DNA of 64,000 nt. Origin: Dyadobacter chenwenxiniae (GTDB lineage: Bacteria; Bacteroidota; Bacteroidia; Cytophagales; Spirosomataceae). Location: positions 1,674,001 to 1,738,000 of the forward strand of contig NZ_CP094997.1 of NCBI RefSeq assembly GCF_022869785.1. The letters are read 5' to 3'. The translations under genes were made by a program, and so were the position numbers. Of the stretch, positions 36,838 through 45,839 are shown in pieces (the first letter of the stretch is position 1; each line of letters opens with the position of its first letter). Under the pieces are notes generated by a model. The model was not told the DNA's origin, ran no database searches, and saw nothing but the letters and a program-made list of their open reading frames with translations.

Positions 36838-38142
36838 CTACACGAACAAATTTAGCACTAAAACGCCCAGTAATCCCATTACAGACACAATTGTTTCCAT
36901 AACCGACCAGGTCAAGAGCGTGTCTTTGATGCTTAGATTGAAGTATTCTTTGAAGAGCCAGAAGCCTCCGTCGTTTAAGTGCGAGAACATTAAACTGCCT
37001 GAACCTATGGACAATACGAGCAGTTCGGGAGAGACGTTTGAAGTGACCAGAAGCGGTGAGAGAATCCCTACGGTCGTGAGTCCTGCAACCGTTGCCGAAC
37101 CTACACAAACACGGATTATTGCAGCAATACCCCAGCTTAATAATAGCGGTGAAATGTCAACGCCTTTCAAACTTTCGGCAATGAATGTACTCACGCCGCT
37201 GGCGGTCATGATCTCTTTGAAAACACCGGCTCCGGCAATGATCAGCAAAATCACGGAAACGCCTTTGAATGCTTCCTCCATAGATTTGCTCACACTTTTC
37301 ATATTCATCCCGCGACGGATTCCCAAAACATAGGCAGCAAATAAAACGGAGATCAGCATGCCGAAATAAGGCTCAGCCAGCAAGCCAATGATCTTATTGT
37401 CAGGGTAAATGCGTTTTATACCAGACATGGATGTCAATAAAAAGACAGGCAATAATGCGGTAACAACGCTGATTCCCAGCCCCGGTAATTCAGCAGTAGG
37501 ACGTGGTTTAACATTGAAAAGATCTTCGTCGGGTTTGGGCTGAAAACGTTTGAGCGTGCTGCCAAAAAGCGGTCCGGCCACGGCGATTGCGGGAATGGAA
37601 ACAATGATCCCATATAATAATGTTCTTCCCAGATCTGCATTTAACTGGCTGGCGATAGCGGCAGGCGAGGGGTGAGGCGGCAGATATCCATGTGCCACCG
37701 ACAAGGCGGACAGCATCGGAACCCCTACATATAATAATGGGAGACGCGCAGTGGCGCTAATCATGAAAATCAAAGGAATGACGATCACAAAACCGGCATT
37801 GTAAAAAAGGGGGATTCCGATCACAAAACCAGCCAGCGCCATTCCCCATTGAATGTATTTTTTCCCGAAAAGTCCTATAAGCGCATCGGTGATCCGCTGC
37901 GCCGCGCCGCTGTCTGCAACCATCTTTCCGAGCATCGCGCCGAAACCTACGATCAAAACGAGATCGCCCAATGTTCCGCCAACGCCTTTCTGAATGGCCT
38001 TGCTTACAGTTTCAACATCGAGACCGCTAGCGAGGCCCAATCCGATCGAAACGAGTAAAAACGAAATGAAAGTGTCAATTTTAAGCCACGCAATGAGTGC
38101 AATCAGGGTGAGTATGGCAATAAAAGTCAGTAATAAGGGCAT
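36838..38142 (-). CDS. GntP-family permease (gluconate/D-serine:H+ symporter)
   Basis: 434 residues with ~12 hydrophobic segments. The GntP family is clear from GLGLASGLDVETVSKAIQKGVGGTLGDLVLIVGFG near the start, PHPSPAAIASQLNADLGRTLLYGI and the repeat STFIAESLKGVDISPLLLSWGIAAIIR. The family includes gluconate (GntP) and D-serine (DsdX) importers. Its operon partners (RidA, D-TA/D-serine dehydratase-like) make D-serine-type substrates more likely than gluconate. First gene of the operon. Confidence 0.9.
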   Translation of the reverse strand: MPLLLTFIAILTLIALIAWLKIDTFISFLLVSIGLGLASGLDVETVSKAIQKGVGGTLGDLVLIVGFGAMLGKMVADSGAAQRITDALIGLFGKKYIQWGMALAGFVIGIPLFYNAGFVIVIPLIFMISATARLPLLYVGVPMLSALSVAHGYLPPHPSPAAIASQLNADLGRTLLYGIIVSIPAIAVAGPLFGSTLKRFQPKPDEDLFNVKPRPTAELPGLGISVVTALLPVFLLTSMSGIKRIYPDNKIIGLLAEPYFGMLISVLFAAYVLGIRRGMNMKSVSKSMEEAFKGVSVILLIIAGAGVFKEIMTASGVSTFIAESLKGVDISPLLLSWGIAAIIRVCVGSATVAGLTTVGILSPLLVTSNVSPELLVLSIGSGSLMFSHLNDGGFWLFKEYFNLSIKDTLLTWSVMETIVSVMGLLGVLVLNLFV

Positions 38143-38421
38143 GATGGAATCAAGAAAAGTGTAAGCATTTAGGTAATAAGCTGGAAGAAACTAAAATTTA
38201 ATGATAGAAGCGAATTAACTTTTGAAAGCACATTCCTTGCTTAAATTCCGAAGGATCACCGATATACGAAATGAATGCTGAAATAGCACAAAAGATAGTT
38301 TGTTAGAATGCTTTAAAATAGCGAAATTTGACTTTTTAGAACTTATATTATTGTATTAATTCATTGGGTGGTTGCACTTTTCAGTTGCCCGTTTAAATTT
38401 TTGATTCTTTTCTAATTCTTT
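38143..38421. other. Divergent promoter region of gntP and gyrA
   Basis: 279 bp between divergent starts. A/T-rich with TTTG (38327-38330) and TATTATTG (38346-38353) close to the gyrA side, but spacing is shorter than the usual Bacteroidota promoter; no sure site was found. Confidence 0.35.
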
Positions 38422-41058
38422 ATGGCAGAATCTTCTGGTGAAAACATTATCCCCATTAATATTGAGGATGAAATGCGTGGAGCATACATCGATTACTCGA
38501 TGTCAGTCATTATTTCCCGCGCTTTACCCGACGTTCGCGATGGTTTGAAACCGGTTCACAGGCGTGTGTTGTACGGGATGTCGGATTTGGGTGTTAATTA
38601 CAATCGCTCACACAAGAAATCGGCTCGTATAGTAGGGGAGGTTTTAGGTAAATATCACCCGCACGGTGATTCATCTGTTTATAATACAATGGTGCGTATG
38701 GCCCAGCCCTGGTCCTTGCGTTACCCTTTGGTCGACGGCCAGGGAAACTTTGGTTCGGTGGATGGAGACAACCCGGCGGCAATGCGTTATACAGAGGCAA
38801 GGCTGAAAAGACTTGCTGATGAATTATTAAGTGACCTTGGAAAAGATACGGTTGATTTTCAACCGAACTTCGATGATTCACTTTCCGAACCGTCTGTTCT
38901 TCCCGCGAAATTTCCGAATTTATTGGTAAATGGTTCCTCCGGTATTGCGGTGGGGATGGCCACCAATATGGCGCCCCACAATTTGTCGGAAGTGATCGAC
39001 GGCGTTCTGGCCTACATTGACAATAACGAAATTACCATTCCGGAATTAATGGAGCATGTAAAGGCGCCGGATTTTCCAACAGGAGGGATTATATATGGTT
39101 ACCAGGGCGTAAAGTCAGCTTTTGAAACCGGCCGCGGGAGCATTATTATGCGCTCCAAAGCGCAATTTGAAGTTTCAAAAACAGGTAGGGAGCAAATCAT
39201 TATTACTGAGATTCCCTACATGACCAATAAAGCGGCGATGATTGAACGCATCGCTGGCCTTATTAACGACAAGAAACTGGACGGAATTTCGGATATCCGT
39301 GATGAATCCGACCGTGACGGGATGCGTATCGTTTTTGATCTTAAAAAAGATGCAGTTCCTAATATTGTATTAAATCACTTGTTCAAATATACGCCGCTGC
39401 AATCGAGCTTCGGGGTGAACAATGTGGCGCTCGTAAAAGGACGGCCGGTAACACTAAATCTGAAAGATCTGATCAAACATTATGTTGATCACCGGATAGT
39501 TGTTATCACACGTCGTACCGAATATGAACTGAGAGAAGCTGAAAAAAGAGCGCACATCTTACAGGGTTTGCTGATCGCGCTCGATAATCTGGACGCGGTA
39601 ATCACCTTGATCCGTAATGCACGTGATCCGGAAATAGCGAAAACAGGTCTGATGGAATCGTTTGAGCTGAGCGAAATTCAGGCCAAAGCAATTCTTGAAC
39701 TTCGTTTACAACGGTTGACGGGTCTTGAAAGAGACAAAATCGTAAAGGAATACGAAGAGATCATGGTCTTGATCACCGACTTGAAAGATATTCTTGCAAA
39801 CGAATCACGCAAGTTTGACATTATCAGGACGGAATTGGGGGAGATCAAAGACCGCTACGGAGACGAGCGTCGTACGAAGATCGAGTTTTCCGCGGAAGAG
39901 TTCAGCGATGAAGATATGATCCCGGATGACGAAATGCTTATCACCATTTCTAATGAAGGCTATATCAAAAGAACGCCGCTGGCAGAATATCGCACGCAGA
40001 CAAGGGGAGGAGTTGGTTCCCGCGGAGTAAAAACCAAGGATACCGACTTTACCGAGCACCTTTTCTCAGCGACCATGCTGAATTACCTGTTGATTTTCAC
40101 AGAATACGGTAAGTTATTCTGGATGAAGGTTTACGAGGTTCCCGAAGGAAGCAAGCAGTCCAAAGGCCGTCCGATCCAAAACCTGATCAGTCTGGAGAAT
40201 GGAGATTCGATTCGTTCAGTGATCAACGTTCGTACATTGGCGGATGCGGATTATATCAACAACAATTACCTCATTATGTGTACCCAGCAGGGCACCATCA
40301 AGAAAACTTTGCTGGAAGCATACTCCCGTCCAAGAACAAACGGAATTATTGCGATCTCTATTAATGAAGGCGACAGGTTGTTGAATGTTGCGCTTACCAA
40401 TGGAGACAACGACATCGTTATTGCGTCAAGCGCAGGGCGTGCTGTTCGCTTTAACGAAAAAGGAGTTCGTCCGATGGGAAGAACTGCTGCTGGTGTTCGT
40501 GGTATCAATCTGAATGATGCGGATAATAAAGTAATCGGAATGGTTTGTATCAACCGTGAAGATGCCCAGTTGCTTGTCGTTTCAGAAAACGGTTTTGGAA
40601 AGCGTTCTGCAATAGATAGTTACCGCATTACCAAGCGTGGCGGAAAAGGAGTTTCAACCATGAACGCTACGGACAAAGTGGGTAAATTGGTTGCAATCCG
40701 CGAAGTGACGGAGCAGGACGATCTGATGATCATTACCAGAAATGGAATTGCGATCCGGATGAGCGTGCTGGATATCCGTTTAGCTGGCCGTAACACGCAA
40801 GGTGTTAAGCTGATACGTCTGAACAATTCTGATGAGATCACTTCGGTGACGCGGATTTTGAAAGATCCGGACGAAAAAGCGGAGGAGCTGGATGAGAACG
40901 GCAACATAATCCCATCTGCTGTGGTAGAAGGAACCTCGGATATGATCATTGTTTCGGCGGATGAACAGGCAGAAGAGCTGGACGACGAAGACGATGTGAT
41001 TGAAGATGACGACGAAGAGGATGATGAAAATGATCCTTCTGACGAGCCAGAGGCATGA
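38422..41058 (+). CDS. gyrA: DNA gyrase subunit A
   Basis: 878 residues. The N-terminal breakage-reunion domain shows the winged-helix ends with HPHGDSSVYNTMVRMAQ; the catalytic Tyr is Tyr123 (AAMRYTEARL), and the leucine/coiled-coil part follows. The C-terminal beta-pinwheel has a GyrA box QTRGGVGS and the related KRGGKGVST repeat, identifying GyrA rather than ParC. The end is a strongly acidic tail (DDEDDVIEDDDEEDDEN). In the quinolone region Ser84 is kept (E. coli Ser83) but the Asp87 position is Asn88. It introduces negative supercoils with GyrB, which is outside the window. Confidence 0.97.
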   Translation: MAESSGENIIPINIEDEMRGAYIDYSMSVIISRALPDVRDGLKPVHRRVLYGMSDLGVNYNRSHKKSARIVGEVLGKYHPHGDSSVYNTMVRMAQPWSLRYPLVDGQGNFGSVDGDNPAAMRYTEARLKRLADELLSDLGKDTVDFQPNFDDSLSEPSVLPAKFPNLLVNGSSGIAVGMATNMAPHNLSEVIDGVLAYIDNNEITIPELMEHVKAPDFPTGGIIYGYQGVKSAFETGRGSIIMRSKAQFEVSKTGREQIIITEIPYMTNKAAMIERIAGLINDKKLDGISDIRDESDRDGMRIVFDLKKDAVPNIVLNHLFKYTPLQSSFGVNNVALVKGRPVTLNLKDLIKHYVDHRIVVITRRTEYELREAEKRAHILQGLLIALDNLDAVITLIRNARDPEIAKTGLMESFELSEIQAKAILELRLQRLTGLERDKIVKEYEEIMVLITDLKDILANESRKFDIIRTELGEIKDRYGDERRTKIEFSAEEFSDEDMIPDDEMLITISNEGYIKRTPLAEYRTQTRGGVGSRGVKTKDTDFTEHLFSATMLNYLLIFTEYGKLFWMKVYEVPEGSKQSKGRPIQNLISLENGDSIRSVINVRTLADADYINNNYLIMCTQQGTIKKTLLEAYSRPRTNGIIAISINEGDRLLNVALTNGDNDIVIASSAGRAVRFNEKGVRPMGRTAAGVRGINLNDADNKVIGMVCINREDAQLLVVSENGFGKRSAIDSYRITKRGGKGVSTMNATDKVGKLVAIREVTEQDDLMIITRNGIAIRMSVLDIRLAGRNTQGVKLIRLNNSDEITSVTRILKDPDEKAEELDENGNIIPSAVVEGTSDMIIVSADEQAEELDDEDDVIEDDDEEDDENDPSDEPEA

Positions 41059-41130
41059 TTTTTGTAAAAATTATATTAATTGATTTATATTTAAATTCGA
41101 ACAATCAATCACAACCAAAGTCAAATATTT

Positions 41131-42591
41131 ATGAAAAAACTGTTTTTAGTTTCTGCACTTAGCTTTTTCAGTATCTCTGCGTTCGCGCAGGACGATGCTG
41201 CGAATAAGCTTGTGGTAGATCAGTTTCGTAAGGATAAAGAGAAAAGCGATAAAGACGTAAGTGATCCAAAGAGTAGCGCAAAGGCTTCATTCTGGATGGA
41301 AAGAGCAAAATTGTATGAAAACATTGCTTTGCAAGGTTCGGAAGTAGATTCCAGCGCCGCCAAAACGTCTTTGGAAGCTTACAAGAAGGTTGTGGAGCTA
41401 GACAAAACCAAGAAAGGGGAACCAGGTAAATCTGCCAAAGAAGCCGAAAACGTACTGGCAGGAGGAGAAGGTTCGCAACTTTTTAATGCATTTGTAAAGC
41501 AAGGAGCTGAGAAATATCAGGCAAAGAACCTGGCCGGCGCACTTGAAATGTTCACAGCAGCGCAAGAGATCAACAAGAAAGATACACTTGCCTCTCTTTA
41601 CGGCGGAATTGCTGCACAACAGCTTGATAAAAAGGATGTTGCAAAAGAGCAATTTGAGAAATATGCAGCTAATGGTGGTAAAGATCCAAGTGTGTTTTAC
41701 GGCTTGGCTCAGTTATACCGTGAAGAGAAGAATTTCGATAAGGCAATTGAGGCTTTGAATAAGGGTTTGGCTCAGGCACCTAACAACAAAGACCTTAAAG
41801 CAGAAGTTGTTAATATTCTTTTAGCGTCTGGTAACGAATCGAAAGCAATCAGTGAGCTGGAAGCATTGGCCCAGGCTGACCCGAAGAATATTCAAAATGT
41901 GGTTAACCTTGCCATTTTATATGACAACATGCAAAGAACCGCAGCGGATAGTGTTAAGCAAATGAGTGCTAAAATGGGATCTGGAAGCAAGTCTGCTGCC
42001 AGCCTTACCAAAAACCTGGAAGCGGAAAAAGGAAAGATCGAAGTGTTTGATGGTGAAGTGAAGCGCATCGGTGCGTTGATCAAAAAGCAACCAAAAAATG
42101 CAGATCTGAAACGCCAGCTTGCTGATGTAAATACAAAAAAGAAAGAAACATTGGCGACCATCGCAACGATGGAAGGCGAAGTGAAAGCCGCGACAGAAGC
42201 AGCCGCAAGCAGTGCATCATCTGGTTCAGAGCAAAAACTGAACGAGTTGAAAGCGAAGCAAAAAGCTGCGAGCGACAAAGCAATTGCTAATTACAAAAAA
42301 GCTTTGGAAATCGATGGGACAAATTACGATGCACTGTATAACCTGGGTGTTTACTATTTCAACGAAGCCGTACAATTAAAAGGCGAAGTGGATAACATGA
42401 ACATGACAGAATATCAGCAACGTGGTAAAGAAGTTGAAGGTCGCGTTTGTGGAAAGTTCAAAAAGGCAAAGCCATACTTTGAAAAAGCAATTCAGGCAAA
42501 AGACGAAGCGGAAGCTAAGGAAAACTTAACTACTGTTAACGGAGTCCTTGAACAATTCGCTGGAAAAGGAGTTGCTTGTGTTGAAGAGTAG
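41131..42591 (+). CDS. Secreted TPR protein
   Basis: 486 residues; signal peptide MKKLFLVSALSFFSISAFAQ, then several tetratricopeptide repeats (GALEMFTAAQEINKKDTLASLYGGIAAQ, FYGLAQLYREEKNFDKAIEALNKGLAQAP, YDALYNLGVYYFNEAV near the end) and a charged coiled-coil region (~290-390, KNLEAEKGKIEVFDGEVKRIG). It resembles periplasmic TPR scaffolds common downstream of gyrA in Cytophagales. Its role is not established. Single gene with terminator 18 bp after the stop. Confidence 0.88.
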   Translation: MKKLFLVSALSFFSISAFAQDDAANKLVVDQFRKDKEKSDKDVSDPKSSAKASFWMERAKLYENIALQGSEVDSSAAKTSLEAYKKVVELDKTKKGEPGKSAKEAENVLAGGEGSQLFNAFVKQGAEKYQAKNLAGALEMFTAAQEINKKDTLASLYGGIAAQQLDKKDVAKEQFEKYAANGGKDPSVFYGLAQLYREEKNFDKAIEALNKGLAQAPNNKDLKAEVVNILLASGNESKAISELEALAQADPKNIQNVVNLAILYDNMQRTAADSVKQMSAKMGSGSKSAASLTKNLEAEKGKIEVFDGEVKRIGALIKKQPKNADLKRQLADVNTKKKETLATIATMEGEVKAATEAAASSASSGSEQKLNELKAKQKAASDKAIANYKKALEIDGTNYDALYNLGVYYFNEAVQLKGEVDNMNMTEYQQRGKEVEGRVCGKFKKAKPYFEKAIQAKDEAEAKENLTTVNGVLEQFAGKGVACVEE

Positions 42592-42610
42592 GAAATTCAA
42601 TTATGTATAG

Positions 42611-42641
42611 TAAAACAGGCGCTAATAGGCGCCTGTTTTAT
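42611..42641 (+). terminator. Terminator of the TPR gene
   Basis: AAAACAGGCGC (42612-42622) pairs with GCGCCTGTTTT (42629-42639), 6-nt loop, A run before and TTTTATTATA after. It lies 20 bp past the stop. The remaining gap to 42984 is AT-rich and otherwise shows no recognisable element. Confidence 0.88.
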
Positions 42642-42984
42642 TATAATAGAGTCTATTTAACATAATATAAATTATACAACAATCATATAGTGATTTCGAC
42701 TCTGCTAGTATCACTTAGAATTAAGTATTTCGGTATAAGATGCTGGTTAATTTGCATATGCAATTCTAAGCGCTATCAGTTTGGTATTGTTGGATGCTAT
42801 CAGGTTGATATTGAGTGAAAAATGGACGATTTTAGGCGCTCTTGAAATGGATTGGACATTTTCATTTTGGAGTTCAAACCGCGCGGCGTCGGCCTTTGGG
42901 TAAACATTATTGCCACTTAAGAGTTGTGAAAGCGCATTTGCTTGTAAAGTTTTCATATTTGATATATCAAACCCTGATATCAAT

Positions 42985-43914
42985 ATGACTTTTACTCATC
43001 ATTTCAAAAGAATCTTTCTGCTTATGGGCTTACTTGGATTTTTGTCGAATCTCTTTTCCTGCTCAGATGGTAAATCCAAATTCAAACCCGGGATACTGAC
43101 TCCCAGTGGTTACTACGTCAAAAATGGTAAAGCTTATTGGTATGGAGGGTTCAGCAATGCCGAGCTGATTGAACTGACAAGCGCTAATGCAGCAACTTTC
43201 GCTCCGCTAAGTGAAAAATATCCAAATGTCGAATTCGCTTCGTCTTATGCAAGTGACGGAAAAAATGTTTATTTCAATGGTCGGCGTATCAACGATGCAG
43301 ATGGGCAAACCTTTGAAGTGCTTGGCTTCGGTTGGGGAAAAGATGCTCGTAATGTTTATTCGTGGTATTCGGTTGTTTCGGACGACGCCGAACATTATGT
43401 TGATGCAAAAGGCGGATTGCAAAAAGACAGTAAGCATGTTTACAGCGGCGACCGGATCGTTTCCGATGATCCGGAAAGTTTAAAGTATATCGGCACGGTT
43501 GGCGGTCGTTCCTATCATAGTGATTCCAGGGGCATCATGGCTGGCGAGATCCGGATTGATTCTGCTGACGTTGCAACATTCAAACCACTCGAACATGGCT
43601 ATTCCGTTGACCAGTCACAAGTCTTTCTGATTGAAGCAACGAAGCTGGAAATTGTGAAAGACGCCGATGCGAAGACGTTTCAGGTAATGTCAGAGTTTTA
43701 CACTAAGGATGCCTTGAACGTATTCTGGCGTGGTGAAAAATTGCCGGGTGTAAATGCCGGAGCTTTTAAAATAATCAGCGAAGAACATCATTGCAGCTGT
43801 GACGACGAGCGGGTTTATCATCACTACAAAATCATTCCCAACGCAGATCCGGCTAAATTTCCCGTTGGCAAGCGACTTAAATATTGTAATGACAGCGAGA
43901 TTGTATTTGAGTAA
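42985..43914 (+). CDS. DKNYY-repeat lipoprotein
   Basis: 309 residues. The ATG at 42985 gives a lipoprotein signal with lipobox Cys26 (NLFSC); the longer in-frame start has no signal function. The mature chain carries DKNYY-family repeats with the pattern SDGKNVYFNGRRI, GKDARNVYSWYSVV, LQKDSKHVYSGDRIV and KDALNVFWRGEKL, which form a propeller-like surface domain. The function is unknown. The gene is monocistronic and converges with the isomerase-like gene. Confidence 0.85.
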   Translation: MTFTHHFKRIFLLMGLLGFLSNLFSCSDGKSKFKPGILTPSGYYVKNGKAYWYGGFSNAELIELTSANAATFAPLSEKYPNVEFASSYASDGKNVYFNGRRINDADGQTFEVLGFGWGKDARNVYSWYSVVSDDAEHYVDAKGGLQKDSKHVYSGDRIVSDDPESLKYIGTVGGRSYHSDSRGIMAGEIRIDSADVATFKPLEHGYSVDQSQVFLIEATKLEIVKDADAKTFQVMSEFYTKDALNVFWRGEKLPGVNAGAFKIISEEHHCSCDDERVYHHYKIIPNADPAKFPVGKRLKYCNDSEIVFE

Positions 43915-43946
43915 ATAAATCCCGCTGTCGGTAAGTTGAGTTTAAG

Positions 43947-44813
43947 TTATGCGATGTCACAAATCTGAACGCACTGTTTCAGCGAGGCCAGAGGTTCTCT
44001 TTTTGGAATGAATTCCTGGGCGACGAAACCTTTGAAGCCTGTTTCTACAATCGCTTTCATGATGGCCGGATAATATAATTCCTGCCCTTCATCAATCTCA
44101 TTTCGGCCGGGGACTCCCCCAGTGTGATAATGTCCGATGTATTTATGATATTTTTTGATCGTTGCAATCACGTCACCTTCCATGATCGACATGTGGTAAA
44201 TGTCATAAAGCAACTTAAAGTGCTCTGAACCAACCATTTCACACAAACCAGCGCCCCAGGATGTGTGATCGCACATGTAATCCTTGTGGTTGACTTTACT
44301 GTTGAGAAGTTCCATGATCATTGTAATTCCATACTTTTCGGCGGAAGGCATCAATCTTCTTAGTCCGATAGCGCAGTTGCGCATGCCGTCGATGTCTGAC
44401 ATCCCGCGCCTGTTTCCCGAAAAGCAAATGACGGTTGTGTAACCGGCTTCCTTTAATTTGGGGAACAGGTCCTCGTAGCTTTTCACAAGCTCGTCATGTA
44501 ACGCGAGATCATTGAAGCCCTTTTCAATTCCCATTCCGGCGCCATTCGGCAAGGCACAAGTCAGTCCATATTTTTTTAGTGTCGGCCAGTCTTCGGGACC
44601 GAGGAGTTCGATGGATGTAATTCCCATCTGCTTGCACTCCTGTGCAAAAGTGTCCAAAGGAATTTTTCCATAACACCATTTGCAAACCGAATGGTTGATT
44701 TTTCCATTCAACTTCGCACCCAATGCTTTTTCATTGGCAGCAAAAACTTCCGATAGCGAAAACACTCCGGTGCCCGCCGCTAAACTTTTTAATACAGATC
44801 GTCTTGTGGACAT
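43947..44813 (-). CDS. Sugar-phosphate isomerase/epimerase-like TIM-barrel, copy B
   Basis: 288 residues from the ATG at 44813 (MSTRRSVLKSLAAGTG), a Tat-like or Sec signal; a longer frame would run into the upstream paralogue. It belongs to the AP-endonuclease/xylose-isomerase-like TIM barrel (hydroxypyruvate isomerase-like) with metal ligands in IMELLNSKVNH, LLYDIYHM and AQEFIP. A CKWCYG motif is notable near the N-terminus of the mature part. Its exact sugar is unknown. Almost certainly arose by tandem duplication from the upstream gene. Confidence 0.88.
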   Translation of the reverse strand: MSTRRSVLKSLAAGTGVFSLSEVFAANEKALGAKLNGKINHSVCKWCYGKIPLDTFAQECKQMGITSIELLGPEDWPTLKKYGLTCALPNGAGMGIEKGFNDLALHDELVKSYEDLFPKLKEAGYTTVICFSGNRRGMSDIDGMRNCAIGLRRLMPSAEKYGITMIMELLNSKVNHKDYMCDHTSWGAGLCEMVGSEHFKLLYDIYHMSIMEGDVIATIKKYHKYIGHYHTGGVPGRNEIDEGQELYYPAIMKAIVETGFKGFVAQEFIPKREPLASLKQCVQICDIA

Positions 44814-44838
44814 ATGGATAGTATTTTTGAAATGTATA

Positions 44839-45732
44839 TCAGGCAATGTCACAAATGGTAACGCCTTGTTTAAGAGAAGCCATGTCATCTTTTCGGCTTG
44901 GAATAAACTCCTGTCCCACAAAGCCTTTGTAACCGGTTTCGACAATGGCTTTCATAATCGATGGATAATATAATTCCTGCGTTTCGTCAATTTCGTTTCT
45001 TCCGGGGACACCGCCTGTGTGATAATGGGCAATGTACTTGTGGTATTTTTTGATCGTCGCAATTACGTCGCCTTCCTGGATCTGCATGTGGTAAATGTCA
45101 TAAAGCAACTTGAACTTTTCAGAGCCGACCATTTCGCAAAGGGCTGCCCCCCACTCTGTCCGGTCACACATATAGTCTCTGTGATTTACTTTGCTGTTCA
45201 GCAATTCCATCACCAACGTCACATTGTGCTTTTCCGCAATGGGGATAAGCCTTTTGAGTCCTACCGCACAGTTGCGCATCCCGTCCGTGTCTGACATTCC
45301 GCGCCTGTTTCCCGAGAAACAAATAATCTTGTCATAACCGGCAGCCTGCACTTTTGGAATAACATCTTCAAAACCTTTCACCAGTTCGTCGTGGTTGGCG
45401 GGATCATTGAAGCCTTTCTCGATATTCCTTGTTAAACCTTCGCCCCACGGCAAGGCGCATGTCAGACCGTATTTTTTTATAACCGGCCACTCAGCGGGCC
45501 CTAGAAGTTCAATGGATGTTAACCCGATTTTTTTACAATCCTGTGCAAAGGTTTCCAGTGGGATTTTCCCATAACACCATTTACAAACAGAGTGACTGAT
45601 TTTGCCATTCAATTTCGGGCCTAGTGCCTTTTCGGAAGCGGCGAATGCTTCCGCTAATGTAACCGGCAAGGTCATTAGTCCCACGCTAGCGGCCATATTT
45701 TTAAGGACAGAACGTCTTTCGATACGCTTCAT
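44839..45732 (-). CDS. Sugar-phosphate isomerase/epimerase-like TIM-barrel, copy A
   Basis: 297 residues; N-terminus MKRIERRSVLKNMAASVGLMTLP resembles a twin-arginine export signal. Shares with the next gene the CKWCYGKIPLETFAQ start, FSGNRRGMSDTDGMRNCA, VMELLNSKVNHRDYMCD, LLYDIYHMQIQEGDVIATIKKYH and the QEFIPS end; the two are roughly three-quarters identical by eye. Predicted hydroxypyruvate-isomerase-like metalloenzyme acting on an exported or periplasmic sugar. It starts 36 bp after a hairpin closing the PVC-type dehydrogenase gene. Confidence 0.88.
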   Translation of the reverse strand: MKRIERRSVLKNMAASVGLMTLPVTLAEAFAASEKALGPKLNGKISHSVCKWCYGKIPLETFAQDCKKIGLTSIELLGPAEWPVIKKYGLTCALPWGEGLTRNIEKGFNDPANHDELVKGFEDVIPKVQAAGYDKIICFSGNRRGMSDTDGMRNCAVGLKRLIPIAEKHNVTLVMELLNSKVNHRDYMCDRTEWGAALCEMVGSEKFKLLYDIYHMQIQEGDVIATIKKYHKYIAHYHTGGVPGRNEIDETQELYYPSIMKAIVETGYKGFVGQEFIPSRKDDMASLKQGVTICDIA

Positions 45733-45759
45733 TTGTATGCTGAAAATTGTGGAAACCGA

Positions 45760-45800
45760 TAAAAAATGAGTGGTGCAGGGATTCCCTGCACCACTATATT
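45760..45800 (-). terminator. Terminator of the PVC-type dehydrogenase gene
   Basis: AGTGGTGCAGGGA (45768-45780) pairs with TCCCTGCACCACT (45783-45795) with a very short loop; on the minus strand it is followed by CATTTTTTATC. It separates the dehydrogenase gene from the isomerase pair, so the pair may have its own promoter or depend on read-through. Confidence 0.8.
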
Positions 45801-45839
45801 AAGCTTAATAAAAGATAATCTACTCAAAAAATTACCGAT

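Noticed and set aside
42747..42956. 69-codon minus-strand frame starting MKTLQANALSQ
   Set aside because: In a gap next to the DKNYY gene with no family pattern and no clear ribosome binding site; might be a degraded remnant, but evidence is too thin.
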